A stretch of DNA of 8,390 nucleotides from an uncultured Rhodospirillales bacterium (GTDB lineage Bacteria; Pseudomonadota; Alphaproteobacteria; Acetobacterales; Acetobacteraceae). The position numbers were made by a program, and so were the translations under genes. Positions 1 to 6,190 of this stretch are shown here, piece by piece (position 1 is the first letter of the stretch; each line of letters opens with the position of its first letter). The DNA lies in assembly GCA_903844785.1 (NCBI GenBank), contig CAIMVB010000214.1, positions 1-8,390 on the forward strand, in the 5' to 3' direction. The notes below the pieces were generated by a model, which was given only the letters and a program-made list of their open reading frames with translations, was not told the DNA's origin and made no database searches.

Positions 1-4
1 ATGC

Positions 5-2728
5 TCAATTCCCCAACCGCTCCAATATCGCCGGCACATGCACCTGATCGCCCTTATAGTTCCCGGTCAGGGCATACATCACCAGATTGGTGCCGAACCG
101 ATAGGCCAGCACGCGCTGCCGCGCGCCGCCCGGAATCGTCGCATGCGGGTGCTGGCCATTGCGGTCCATCGCCCAGGCCGCCGCCCAATCATGCCCGCCT
201 AAAATCACCGGGCTCACGCTGTCATTGGCGCGGTCTTGATCGCGCGCCACCCAAACCTGCCCGCCCGCGAAACGCCCCGGCAATTCATTCAGCAGATAAA
301 AGGCGCGGTTCAGCACATGGTCTTCCGGCACCGGCACCAGCGGCGGGATCGCCAAATCCCGTGTCACGCGCCGTAGCGCCGCCCGCGCGCCTGCGGCCAT
401 GCCCTCGCCCGATCCCTGGTCGCGCGTATCCATCAGAATAATGCCGCCCTGGCGCATGAAGTCATTCAAAGCGGCCAGCGCAACCGCACTCGGTGTTGGC
501 GCATCGGGCAGGATTGGCCAATAGACCAAGGGGTAGAAGGAAAGATCATCCTGCCCTGGCCGCACACCCTGTGGTTCGGCTAAAGCCGCCGCGGTGCGGC
601 GATTGACGAAATCGGCAAGCCCCGCAAGGCCGCTCCGAGATATCTCATCCACCGCCGCATCGCCGGTGACGATGTAAGCAAGCCGCGTAGCAAGGGCCGC
701 GCTGCCATCAGCGCCCTGCGCCATGCCAAGCCCCGGCGCCAAAGCGCCGATCACCACCAAGGGCAGCGCCCAGCGCCGCGGTCGCCACAGCCCCCTCAGG
801 CCCAGGGCCGCGATCAATTCCACCAAAAACAAAGCCAGCGCCGCCGCCAAAAGCCATGGCCCCAAATCGCGTTCTGCCGCAGCACCACCCAAAGCCTCCA
901 CCCTGGTTGAGGCCGGCGGGGCCGCCATCAGCCGCGGTGCCGGCAGATGAGTCGCAAGGTTGAGCGCGCGGCGAAAGGCCGCCTCCCCCACCGCGCCCGC
1001 CGGCCCATACCAGCCGGGCGGGTTGCGCGGGGAAGCGCGGGCCTCATCCAAGCCGCGCGCGGCAATCGGCGCGGCGCCGGCAGGGGGCGCGCCAAGCCGG
1101 CCAAAACCATCCAGGGTTTCCAAGGGGGCAAGCGCCTGATCCGCCTCACCCGCCGCAACGCCGGCGGAAAGTGCCACCAACCGGCGCAGCATTTCGACGA
1201 AAAGCCCGGAAAGCGGCAGGTTGGACCATTCCGCCTGGGCAGTGATGTGAAACAGCACAACCCGCCCCGCGCCCCGGCTTTCCGCTGTGACCAAAGGCGT
1301 GCCATCGGCCAGCCGCGCCCAGCTGCGTTCCGCGAGGCGCGGTGAAGGCTCAGCCAAGACCTGCCGTTCAATGGTGACCTCGGGCGTCGGGGTCAGCCCG
1401 GCGAAGGGCGAATGATCCGGGAAGGGGGCGAGCGTCTGCGGCTTTTCCCAGGTCAGCATGCCGCCCAATTGGCGTTCACCAGCGCGCAAGGGGACCGGTA
1501 GAAGATTATCCTGCTTCGCCGCCAGGCGCGGCCCGGCGAAGCGGATCAGCGTGCCGCCAGCGCGCACCCAGGCTTCCAGCGCCTCACGCTCCTTCGGATC
1601 GGCCAATTCACGATCCGCCAGGATCAGCACGGAAAGCCGCCGGGCCAGCAGCGCTTCCGGCGTGCCGCGGCGAAGTTCGGCGAAGGGGTCGAGCGCGCGC
1701 AGCAGATAAAAAAGCGGGCCGATCAGCGGCGCGTCGGCGCCGGTATCCTCAGCCGCGGCAAGCCCCACCGGGCGGCGGCGGAAGCTTTCATCCAGCAGGA
1801 ACACCCCAGCCGCACCGGCTTCCGGTTCCAGTTCCAGCCGCACCACCTGGTTGCGAATTTCGCTTGGGAGTTGGAGCACCGCCTCGGCCATGGTGGCACC
1901 CGCGGGCAGGGCCAGCTCCACCCGCGCGAGGCTGGCGCCATCCCCGCCGCGCGCGAGGATCGCGGCTTGGCCGGGCAAAGCCACCGGGGCTTGGGTCAGC
2001 TTGAGCCGCAGCCTATCCCCTTCCAAAATGGGCGGCGCCAGCAGCCGGCGCGGTTCGGCAGGGGCATGGATCAGCGTGAGCGGCCCGGCTTCGGCCAAGG
2101 CGGCAAGGAAGGGCGCCGCATCCTCGCCCGCGCCATGTTCCAGACCATCGGTCAGGAACAGGCTTTCAAAGCCGCCCGGGTTCGCGGCGCGTAGCGCCTT
2201 CACTGATGCCAGCGCCGCCGCCCGATCCGGCACCCAGGGTTTCGGGCGCAGTACGGCGAGCCGCACAGCGGCTTCCTCGGCGGGCAGGAAGGCAAGTGGG
2301 TCAGCTTCGCCCTGTTGCGGGGCGGTGGCCAGCAGCGCCACAGGGCGCGCTTCGCGCTTGGCGGCCTCCAGAATGCCCTGCGCCGCCGCCATGCGGCGCG
2401 CCCAATCCGGCGCGGCGGCCCAGCTATCATCCAGTACCAGCAAAAGCGGGCCGGATTGGCCGGTGCCGGCATTGGGCTGCCAAATCGGCCGCGCGAGGCC
2501 CAGAATGATCAGCGCCGTCACCAGTAGCCGCAGCAGCAAAAGCCACCAGGGGGTGCGGGCAGGTGTGGCTTCCTGCGGCGCAAGCTCCCGCAAAATGCGG
2601 GTTGGCGGGAAGATTTGCCGCTTCGGCGCCGGAGGCGTCACGCGCAGCAGCCACCACAGCACCGGCAGCGCCGGCAGCGCCAGCAAAAGCCAAGGGGCAG
2701 CGAAGCCTATCGGGCCGAGGGTCAGCAT
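5..2728 (-). CDS. BatA-like / DUF4159 membrane protein (MoxR operon partner)
   Basis: This 907-residue protein is probably an inner-membrane component of a MoxR/DUF58 chaperone-like system; its biochemical role is unknown. Residues 1-85 look like a BatA N-terminal domain, with hydrophobic helices at about 10-29 and 60-80. A VWA-like region follows: strand LLLVLDD at 95-101 and FLTDG at 191-195, but its metal-site motif is degenerate. Residues 365-400 (VLILADRE, then GGTLIRFAGPRLA) resemble a glutamine-amidotransferase-like fold. Further hydrophobic segments lie at about 623-644 and 653-670. The DUF4159 domain spans about 680-880, with LAYIVTGD, DDLSFYPLVYWPI and GGIILMDTRD. The ATG overlaps the stop of the DUF58 gene by one base (TGATG) and has AGAGG seven bases upstream. 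The stop lies four bases from the window edge, so any downstream operon member is out of view. The family is clear; its function is not. Confidence 0.9.
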   Translation of the reverse strand: MLTLGPIGFAAPWLLLALPALPVLWWLLRVTPPAPKRQIFPPTRILRELAPQEATPARTPWWLLLLRLLVTALIILGLARPIWQPNAGTGQSGPLLLVLDDSWAAAPDWARRMAAAQGILEAAKREARPVALLATAPQQGEADPLAFLPAEEAAVRLAVLRPKPWVPDRAAALASVKALRAANPGGFESLFLTDGLEHGAGEDAAPFLAALAEAGPLTLIHAPAEPRRLLAPPILEGDRLRLKLTQAPVALPGQAAILARGGDGASLARVELALPAGATMAEAVLQLPSEIRNQVVRLELEPEAGAAGVFLLDESFRRRPVGLAAAEDTGADAPLIGPLFYLLRALDPFAELRRGTPEALLARRLSVLILADRELADPKEREALEAWVRAGGTLIRFAGPRLAAKQDNLLPVPLRAGERQLGGMLTWEKPQTLAPFPDHSPFAGLTPTPEVTIERQVLAEPSPRLAERSWARLADGTPLVTAESRGAGRVVLFHITAQAEWSNLPLSGLFVEMLRRLVALSAGVAAGEADQALAPLETLDGFGRLGAPPAGAAPIAARGLDEARASPRNPPGWYGPAGAVGEAAFRRALNLATHLPAPRLMAAPPASTRVEALGGAAAERDLGPWLLAAALALFLVELIAALGLRGLWRPRRWALPLVVIGALAPGLGMAQGADGSAALATRLAYIVTGDAAVDEISRSGLAGLADFVNRRTAAALAEPQGVRPGQDDLSFYPLVYWPILPDAPTPSAVALAALNDFMRQGGIILMDTRDQGSGEGMAAGARAALRRVTRDLAIPPLVPVPEDHVLNRAFYLLNELPGRFAGGQVWVARDQDRANDSVSPVILGGHDWAAAWAMDRNGQHPHATIPGGARQRVLAYRFGTNLVMYALTGNYKGDQVHVPAILERLGN

Positions 2729-3588
2729 CAGCCGGCCTCTAGCCGCTGAAACAGGGCAAGTAGCGCCAATTCCGGCGGCTGATCCGTGCGATGGTTGGCG
2801 AAACTCCAGCCGAGTGAAAGCGCCAGCGCTGCCAAGCCTTCGCGATGCAGCGCGAGTGCCGATTGATAGGCGCCGCGCAAGGCCTCTGTGCGCGGAATGG
2901 GGGCCGGGGCGCCGCCCGAGGGGTCTTCAAAACGGATATGCCCGGCGAAGGGCAGGGTTTCCTCAGCGGGGTCGAGGATTTGCAGCAAATGGCCACGCAG
3001 GCCTTGCGCCGCCAAGGCTGAAAGCTGGGCGCGGGTTTCATCCAAGGGGGCGAGGAAATCGCTGAACAGCACGGCGCGCGCATGGCGCGGCAGGCGCGGA
3101 TCGGTGGGTTGGGCCGCCTGTTCCGGCAGAAAACTTGCCAAGGGCGCCAGCGCGGTACGGCCAATAAAGGCGCGCGGCGCCCCGAAGCCGCGTACCCTTT
3201 CCCCGCCGCGCAACAGCAAGGCGGCAAGGGCCAAAAGCAAAGTTTCCGCCCGTTCCTGCTTGCTGGGCAAGGTATCGCGGCTGCGCCAGGCCATGCCCGG
3301 CCCGCGCGCTGACCACAGGGCCACGGTTTGCGCCGCTTCCCATTCGGTCTCCCGAATGAACACCCGGTCAGACCGCGCCGATTGCCGCCAATCCACGCGG
3401 CTTGCGGCATCGCCCGGCAGATAGGGGCGGAATTGCCAAAACGCGTCCCCCTGCCCTGCCCGGCGCCGGCCATGCACACCCTGCATCACCGTCGCTGCGA
3501 TGCGCTCCGCCCGCACCACCAAAGGCGGCAGACGGGCGCCGAGAGCCTCGGCCCGCGCGGTGACGGCAAGCGGGGCCGCTTCAGCCAA
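2728..3588 (-). CDS. DUF58 domain-containing protein
   Basis: This 286-residue cytoplasmic protein belongs to the DUF58 family, which is nearly always encoded beside a MoxR ATPase and is distantly VWA-like. The family signature spans residues 37-83: GVHGRRRAGQGDAFW, then FRPYLPGD, SRVDWRQSARSD and FIRETE. A later strand, AVLFSDFL (172-179), resembles the C-terminal VWA-like half. There are no membrane helices, which fits the shorter cytoplasmic DUF58 proteins rather than the longer membrane-anchored type. The chosen start is TTG at 3588-3586. It overlaps the end of the MoxR gene by 8 bases and has AAGG six bases upstream. No ATG or GTG occurs in this frame before about residue 34, just ahead of the signature. 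Probable role (inference): partner or adaptor of the MoxR ATPase in maturing envelope proteins. Confidence 0.92.
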   Translation of the reverse strand: MAEAAPLAVTARAEALGARLPPLVVRAERIAATVMQGVHGRRRAGQGDAFWQFRPYLPGDAASRVDWRQSARSDRVFIRETEWEAAQTVALWSARGPGMAWRSRDTLPSKQERAETLLLALAALLLRGGERVRGFGAPRAFIGRTALAPLASFLPEQAAQPTDPRLPRHARAVLFSDFLAPLDETRAQLSALAAQGLRGHLLQILDPAEETLPFAGHIRFEDPSGGAPAPIPRTEALRGAYQSALALHREGLAALALSLGWSFANHRTDQPPELALLALFQRLEAG

Positions 3589-4585
3589 GGTCAGCCTTCA
3601 GCGCGGCGATCACATCGGCAAGCTTCGCCCCTTCCGCCCGCGCGGCAAAATTCAGCGCCATGCGGTGCCGCAGCACTGGTTCGGCCAGGGCCAGAACATC
3701 ATCCACTGAAGGCGAAAGCCGCCCATCCAGTACAGCGCGGGCACGGCTGGCCAGCATCAGCGCTTGCGCCGCGCGGGGGCCGGGACCCCAGGCGAGGCTT
3801 TCGCGTACGACAGAAAGGCTTGCGGTTTCAGGCCGGGCGCCGCGCACCAGGCGCAAAATGGCGTCCAGCACCTTCTCCCCAACCGGCATGCGGCGGATCA
3901 GGGCTTGCGCGGCCATCAACTCGGCAGCGGTCAAAGCCTGGGGTGGCGGCGCTTCCGGCGCGCCGGTGGTCGCCAGCAGCATGGCGCGTTCGGCGGCCTC
4001 ATCCGGGTAACTTATCGCGATTTCCAGCAGAAAGCGGTCCAATTGCGCTTCCGGCAGGGGGTAGGTGCCTTCCTGTTCAATCGGGTTTTGCGTCGCCAGC
4101 ACATGAAAGGGCTGCGGCAAGGGGTGAATTTCCCCGGCAATCGCCACGCGCTGTTCCTGCATGGCCTGCAACAGCGCCGATTGCGTGCGCGGCGAGGCAC
4201 GGTTGATCTCATCCGCCATCAGCAATTGGCAGAAGATCGGCCCCTTCAGGAAGCGAAAGCCGCGCCTTCCATCGGCCTGGTCTTCCAGTACCTCACTGCC
4301 CAGAATATCGGCCGGCATCAGATCGGGCGTGAATTGCACCCGCTTGGCATCCAGCCCCATCACCCGGCCCAGCGTTTCCACCAGCTTGGTCTTCCCCAGG
4401 CCCGGCACCCCCACCAGCAGCACATGCCCGCCCGAGAGCAGACCGATCAGGCTTTGTTCCACCACATCGGCCTGCCCATAGATGGCCGAACCGATGGCGG
4501 CCCTGACGCCGGCCAGCTTTTGGCCCAGTTTTTCCACTTCCTGCACCAGGAATGCAGCTTCTTCAGCCTCAGCACCTTCACGCAT
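3581..4585 (-). CDS. MoxR family AAA+ ATPase
   Basis: This 334-residue AAA+ ATPase of the MoxR family is expected to form an ATP-driven hexamer that remodels or activates partner proteins, probably with the DUF58 and DUF4159 proteins encoded next. Visible motifs are Walker A GVPGLGKTK (59-67), Walker B LLMADEIN (121-128), sensor 1 ATQNP (164-168), a probable arginine finger in QLDRF (R184), and sensor 2 in GPGPRAAQAL (R271). The Walker A threonine and Walker B DE are intact, so it should hydrolyse ATP. The frame is open far upstream, antisense to the DUF1285 and Nudix genes, but family homology begins near this ATG. AGGGAG lies ten bases upstream, within a short hairpin. The length matches ordinary MoxR proteins. 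It is the first gene of the minus-strand operon. The client protein cannot be told from sequence. Confidence 0.95.
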   Translation of the reverse strand: MREGAEAEEAAFLVQEVEKLGQKLAGVRAAIGSAIYGQADVVEQSLIGLLSGGHVLLVGVPGLGKTKLVETLGRVMGLDAKRVQFTPDLMPADILGSEVLEDQADGRRGFRFLKGPIFCQLLMADEINRASPRTQSALLQAMQEQRVAIAGEIHPLPQPFHVLATQNPIEQEGTYPLPEAQLDRFLLEIAISYPDEAAERAMLLATTGAPEAPPPQALTAAELMAAQALIRRMPVGEKVLDAILRLVRGARPETASLSVVRESLAWGPGPRAAQALMLASRARAVLDGRLSPSVDDVLALAEPVLRHRMALNFAARAEGAKLADVIAALKADLG

Positions 4586-4606
4586 GCGGGATAGGCTCCC
4601 TATATT
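4577..4606 (+). promoter_or_regulatory. Candidate sigma-70-like promoter for the DUF1285-Nudix-CCA operon
   Basis: The -35-like TTCACG lies at 4577-4582, inside the first codons of the divergent MoxR gene. An 18-base spacer separates it from the -10-like TATATT at 4601-4606. AT-rich hexamers are uncommon in DNA this GC-rich, which gives the -10 some weight. Transcription would begin near 4613. No start site is known, so this is a pattern match only. Confidence 0.28.
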
Positions 4607-4690
4607 CACATCGGTTGGTTTCGGGACTCGCCCCCGCCTTTGATGAGGTTGGGTGGCAGGTGGCCTCACGGCAAGGGTAGAGCAAAGATT
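4586..4690. promoter_or_regulatory. Divergent promoter region between MoxR and DUF1285 operons
   Basis: This 105-base gap is the only substantial non-coding stretch, and both operons must draw on it or on the edges of the flanking genes. For the plus strand, TTCACG (4577-4582) and TATATT (4601-4606), 18 bases apart, form a plausible sigma-70-like pair, giving a leader of nearly 80 bases. For the minus strand, CATAAT (complement of 4688-4693) is a fair -10 hexamer with only a weak -35 element upstream of it, giving a leader of about 95 bases. The two candidates would produce overlapping antisense leaders. I saw no clear operator palindrome or riboswitch. The region's regulatory role is safe by position; the exact hexamers are guesses. 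Confidence 0.5.
4591..4603 (-). promoter_or_regulatory. MoxR ribosome-binding site within a small hairpin
   Basis: On the minus strand the MoxR leader reads AUAGG-GAG-CCUAU. This is a perfect 5-bp stem with a 3-base loop, and it encloses the Shine-Dalgarno-like AGGGAG (complement of 4596-4601), ten bases before the ATG at 4585. The ribosome-binding site decides the MoxR start. The stem is short and A/U-rich at its base, so any effect on translation would be modest, perhaps temperature-sensitive (inference). Confidence 0.4.
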
Positions 4691-5284
4691 ATGGCTTTCC
4701 AGGATGCGGCGAAAGGACGAAATCACGCGCATAGCGATGTGATGGAAGGGCGCGCGCCGCGCCAGCGGCATGATTCCGGTGATTTGGCCATCCGCATCGC
4801 GCGCGACGGCACCTGGTATTACCGGGGCAGCCCGATCGCGCGCAAAGAAATGGTCTGCCTGTTCGGTTCTGTCCTGAAGCGCGGCGCCGATGGGTCCTAT
4901 ATCCTGGAAACCCCGGTTGAGCGTGGCCGGATTGAGGTGGAGGACGCGCCCTTCATCGCTGTTGAACTGTTCTGGCGCGATTGTGATTGCGGCGATGGCG
5001 CTCCGCGCCAATGCCTGAGCTTCCGCACCAACCTGGATGAAATGGTGACCGCGGATGCCGAACACCCGATCCGCGTGCACCTGGACCCCGTGAGCCGCGA
5101 ACCGCGCCCCTACATCACCGTGCGTCCGGGGCTGGAGGCGCGGATCAATCGCGCCGTGTTTTATGAATTGGTGGCGCTGGCCCAGGCCGAGATGATTGAT
5201 GGCCGCAAAGTGCTTGGCGTTTGGAGCGAGGGAATGTTCTTCCCCATAGACGAAGCACCGATTTTGGATGCGCCAGAGGCGTGA
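4691..5284 (+). CDS. DUF1285 domain-containing protein
   Basis: This 197-residue soluble protein belongs to the DUF1285 family, whose biochemical function is not established. The recognisable core starts near residue 34: DGTWYYRGSPIARKEMVCLF, then SYILETPVERGRIEVEDAPF (69-88), LSFRTNLDEMVTADAEHPI (109-127) and a C-terminal EGMFFPI. I chose the ATG at 4691 because AAGGGTAGAG lies about ten bases upstream and the length suits the family. An in-frame TTG at 4640 and ATG at 4643 lack a ribosome-binding site and would add an unconserved, basic leader. An unusual loop at 98-108 holds three cysteines. It is the first gene of the plus-strand operon, and its stop overlaps the Nudix start by four bases (GTGA). 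Structural work on the family suggests a regulatory or ligand-binding fold, but I would not assign a role. Confidence 0.9.
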   Translation: MAFQDAAKGRNHAHSDVMEGRAPRQRHDSGDLAIRIARDGTWYYRGSPIARKEMVCLFGSVLKRGADGSYILETPVERGRIEVEDAPFIAVELFWRDCDCGDGAPRQCLSFRTNLDEMVTADAEHPIRVHLDPVSREPRPYITVRPGLEARINRAVFYELVALAQAEMIDGRKVLGVWSEGMFFPIDEAPILDAPEA

Positions 5285-5901
5285 GCGGGGCGCTGGCCTT
5301 TCCGCTGACCGTCGCCGCGCTACAAGCGCGCATTGCTGATCCGGCCAGGCTGCGCGCCGATCGGCCCGCACCGCGCGAGGATGCGGAACGCGCCGCGCGC
5401 GCCGGCGGGCGCATGACGCCTGCGGCGGTGCTGGTGCCGCTGGTGCTGCATCCGGAACCAACCGTGCTGCTGACCTTGCGTTCTGCTGATCTTAAGGCCC
5501 ATGCCGGGCAGGTTTCCTTCCCTGGTGGGCGGTTGGAGGAAGGCGAAACCCCGATAGCGGCAGCACTGCGCGAAGCCGAGGAAGAAATTGGCTTGCATAC
5601 CGGCCTGCCCGAAATTGTCGGCGAATTGCCGCCACTGCTGACCGGCACCGGGTTTATCATCACGCCCGTGGTGGCGCTGCTGCGCCCACCCTTTTCGCTG
5701 AACCCCCATCCCGGGGAGGTGGCGGAGACTTTCGAATACCCGCTGTCGCATGTGACCGATCCCGCCAAGCCTGAGCGGCGCTCACGCGAATTTCGTGGTG
5801 AGACGCGCGAATTCTGGGTCTGGCCGCATGATCGCCATTATATCTGGGGGGCGACCGCTTCCGTGCTGGTGACGCTTGCTTCCGTATTGCGCGAAGATTG
5901 A
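5281..5901 (+). CDS. Nudix hydrolase, CoA pyrophosphatase type
   Basis: This 206-residue Nudix enzyme is expected to cleave coenzyme A or its derivatives into 3',5'-ADP and phosphopantetheine products, using Mg2+ or Mn2+. The Nudix box is complete at residues 83-105: G83, E89, R97-E98, E101-E102 and G104. Just before it is the signature typical of CoA pyrophosphatases (LTLRSADLKAHAGQVSFPGG, 64-83). Near the C-terminus IWGATA (188-193) also matches this subgroup. The start is taken as GTG at 5281, overlapping the preceding stop in GTGA. The ribosome-binding site is poor (AGAGG only one base away), so translation probably depends on coupling to the DUF1285 gene. The next ATG (5413) would remove the start of the fold. 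Dephospho-CoA-capped RNA or another nucleotide could also be a substrate; sequence alone cannot settle this. Confidence 0.93.
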   Translation: MSGALAFPLTVAALQARIADPARLRADRPAPREDAERAARAGGRMTPAAVLVPLVLHPEPTVLLTLRSADLKAHAGQVSFPGGRLEEGETPIAAALREAEEEIGLHTGLPEIVGELPPLLTGTGFIITPVVALLRPPFSLNPHPGEVAETFEYPLSHVTDPAKPERRSREFRGETREFWVWPHDRHYIWGATASVLVTLASVLRED

Positions 5902-5941
5902 GCGTTTTGCGGGTTTGCTAGCCCGGTCTTAGGATCACTGC

Positions 5942-6190
5942 GTGCCCTATTTGATCGAAGCCCTGCTGTTTCTGGCGCCCTTCGCGGCCTTCCTGATCTG
6001 GCGCCGGTTGAATCCGGGGCGGGAGCCAGGGGCCGTGCTACTGGCGCTCGCCGGATGCGGCGCGGCGCTGATGCTGGCGGGCGCCGTTTGGTATGGGCTG
6101 TCGCGCGCCAGCGCGCCGGGTTCGAAATATGTCCCCGCCCGCATTGACGGCACCGAAATCACGCCCGGCCATATGGAGCCGCGCCGATGA
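5942..6190 (+). CDS. Small DUF6111-like membrane protein
   Basis: This 82-residue protein has two hydrophobic segments (about residues 4-20 and 30-53) separated by a basic, proline-containing turn (RRLNPGREPG), followed by a short polar tail. The tail KYVPARIDGTEITPGHMEP resembles the conserved end of alphaproteobacterial DUF6111 proteins (recognised from memory, not searched). It is probably an inner-membrane protein with both ends on the same side. The GTG start at 5942 has a clean AGGA seven bases upstream (5931-5934). Its stop overlaps the CCA gene start by four bases (ATGA), so it is very likely a real, translated gene. No function is known. Its place before the CCA gene may reflect transcription convenience rather than shared function. 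Confidence 0.8.
   Translation: MPYLIEALLFLAPFAAFLIWRRLNPGREPGAVLLALAGCGAALMLAGAVWYGLSRASAPGSKYVPARIDGTEITPGHMEPRR

Noticed and set aside
1851..3065. Long plus-strand open frame of 404 codons opposite the DUF4159 and DUF58 genes.
   Set aside because: Its Ser/Arg/Ala-rich, low-complexity translation is typical of an antisense shadow in GC-rich DNA. It spans two recognised genes on the other strand and shows no motif.
3328..4206. Plus-strand open frame of 292 codons opposite the DUF58 and MoxR genes.
   Set aside because: It is antisense to two clear families, its product is rich in Arg and Pro, and it has no recognisable domain.
4640..4690. Upstream TTG (4640) and ATG (4643) starts for the DUF1285 gene.
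   Set aside because: Neither has a ribosome-binding site, and the added 16-17 residues look like translated leader. The ATG at 4691 has AAGGGTAGAG upstream.
4586..5461. The MoxR reading frame stays open for 292 further codons upstream, suggesting a much longer N-terminus.
   Set aside because: The extension is antisense to the well-supported DUF1285 and Nudix genes and resembles no AAA+ family extension. A good ribosome-binding site and the normal MoxR length support the ATG at 4585.
5910..5925. Weak stem (CGGGTT / AGCCCG) between the Nudix and DUF6111-like genes as a terminator.
   Set aside because: It is six pairs including one wobble, has no T-run, and lies in a 40-base gap within an apparent operon.
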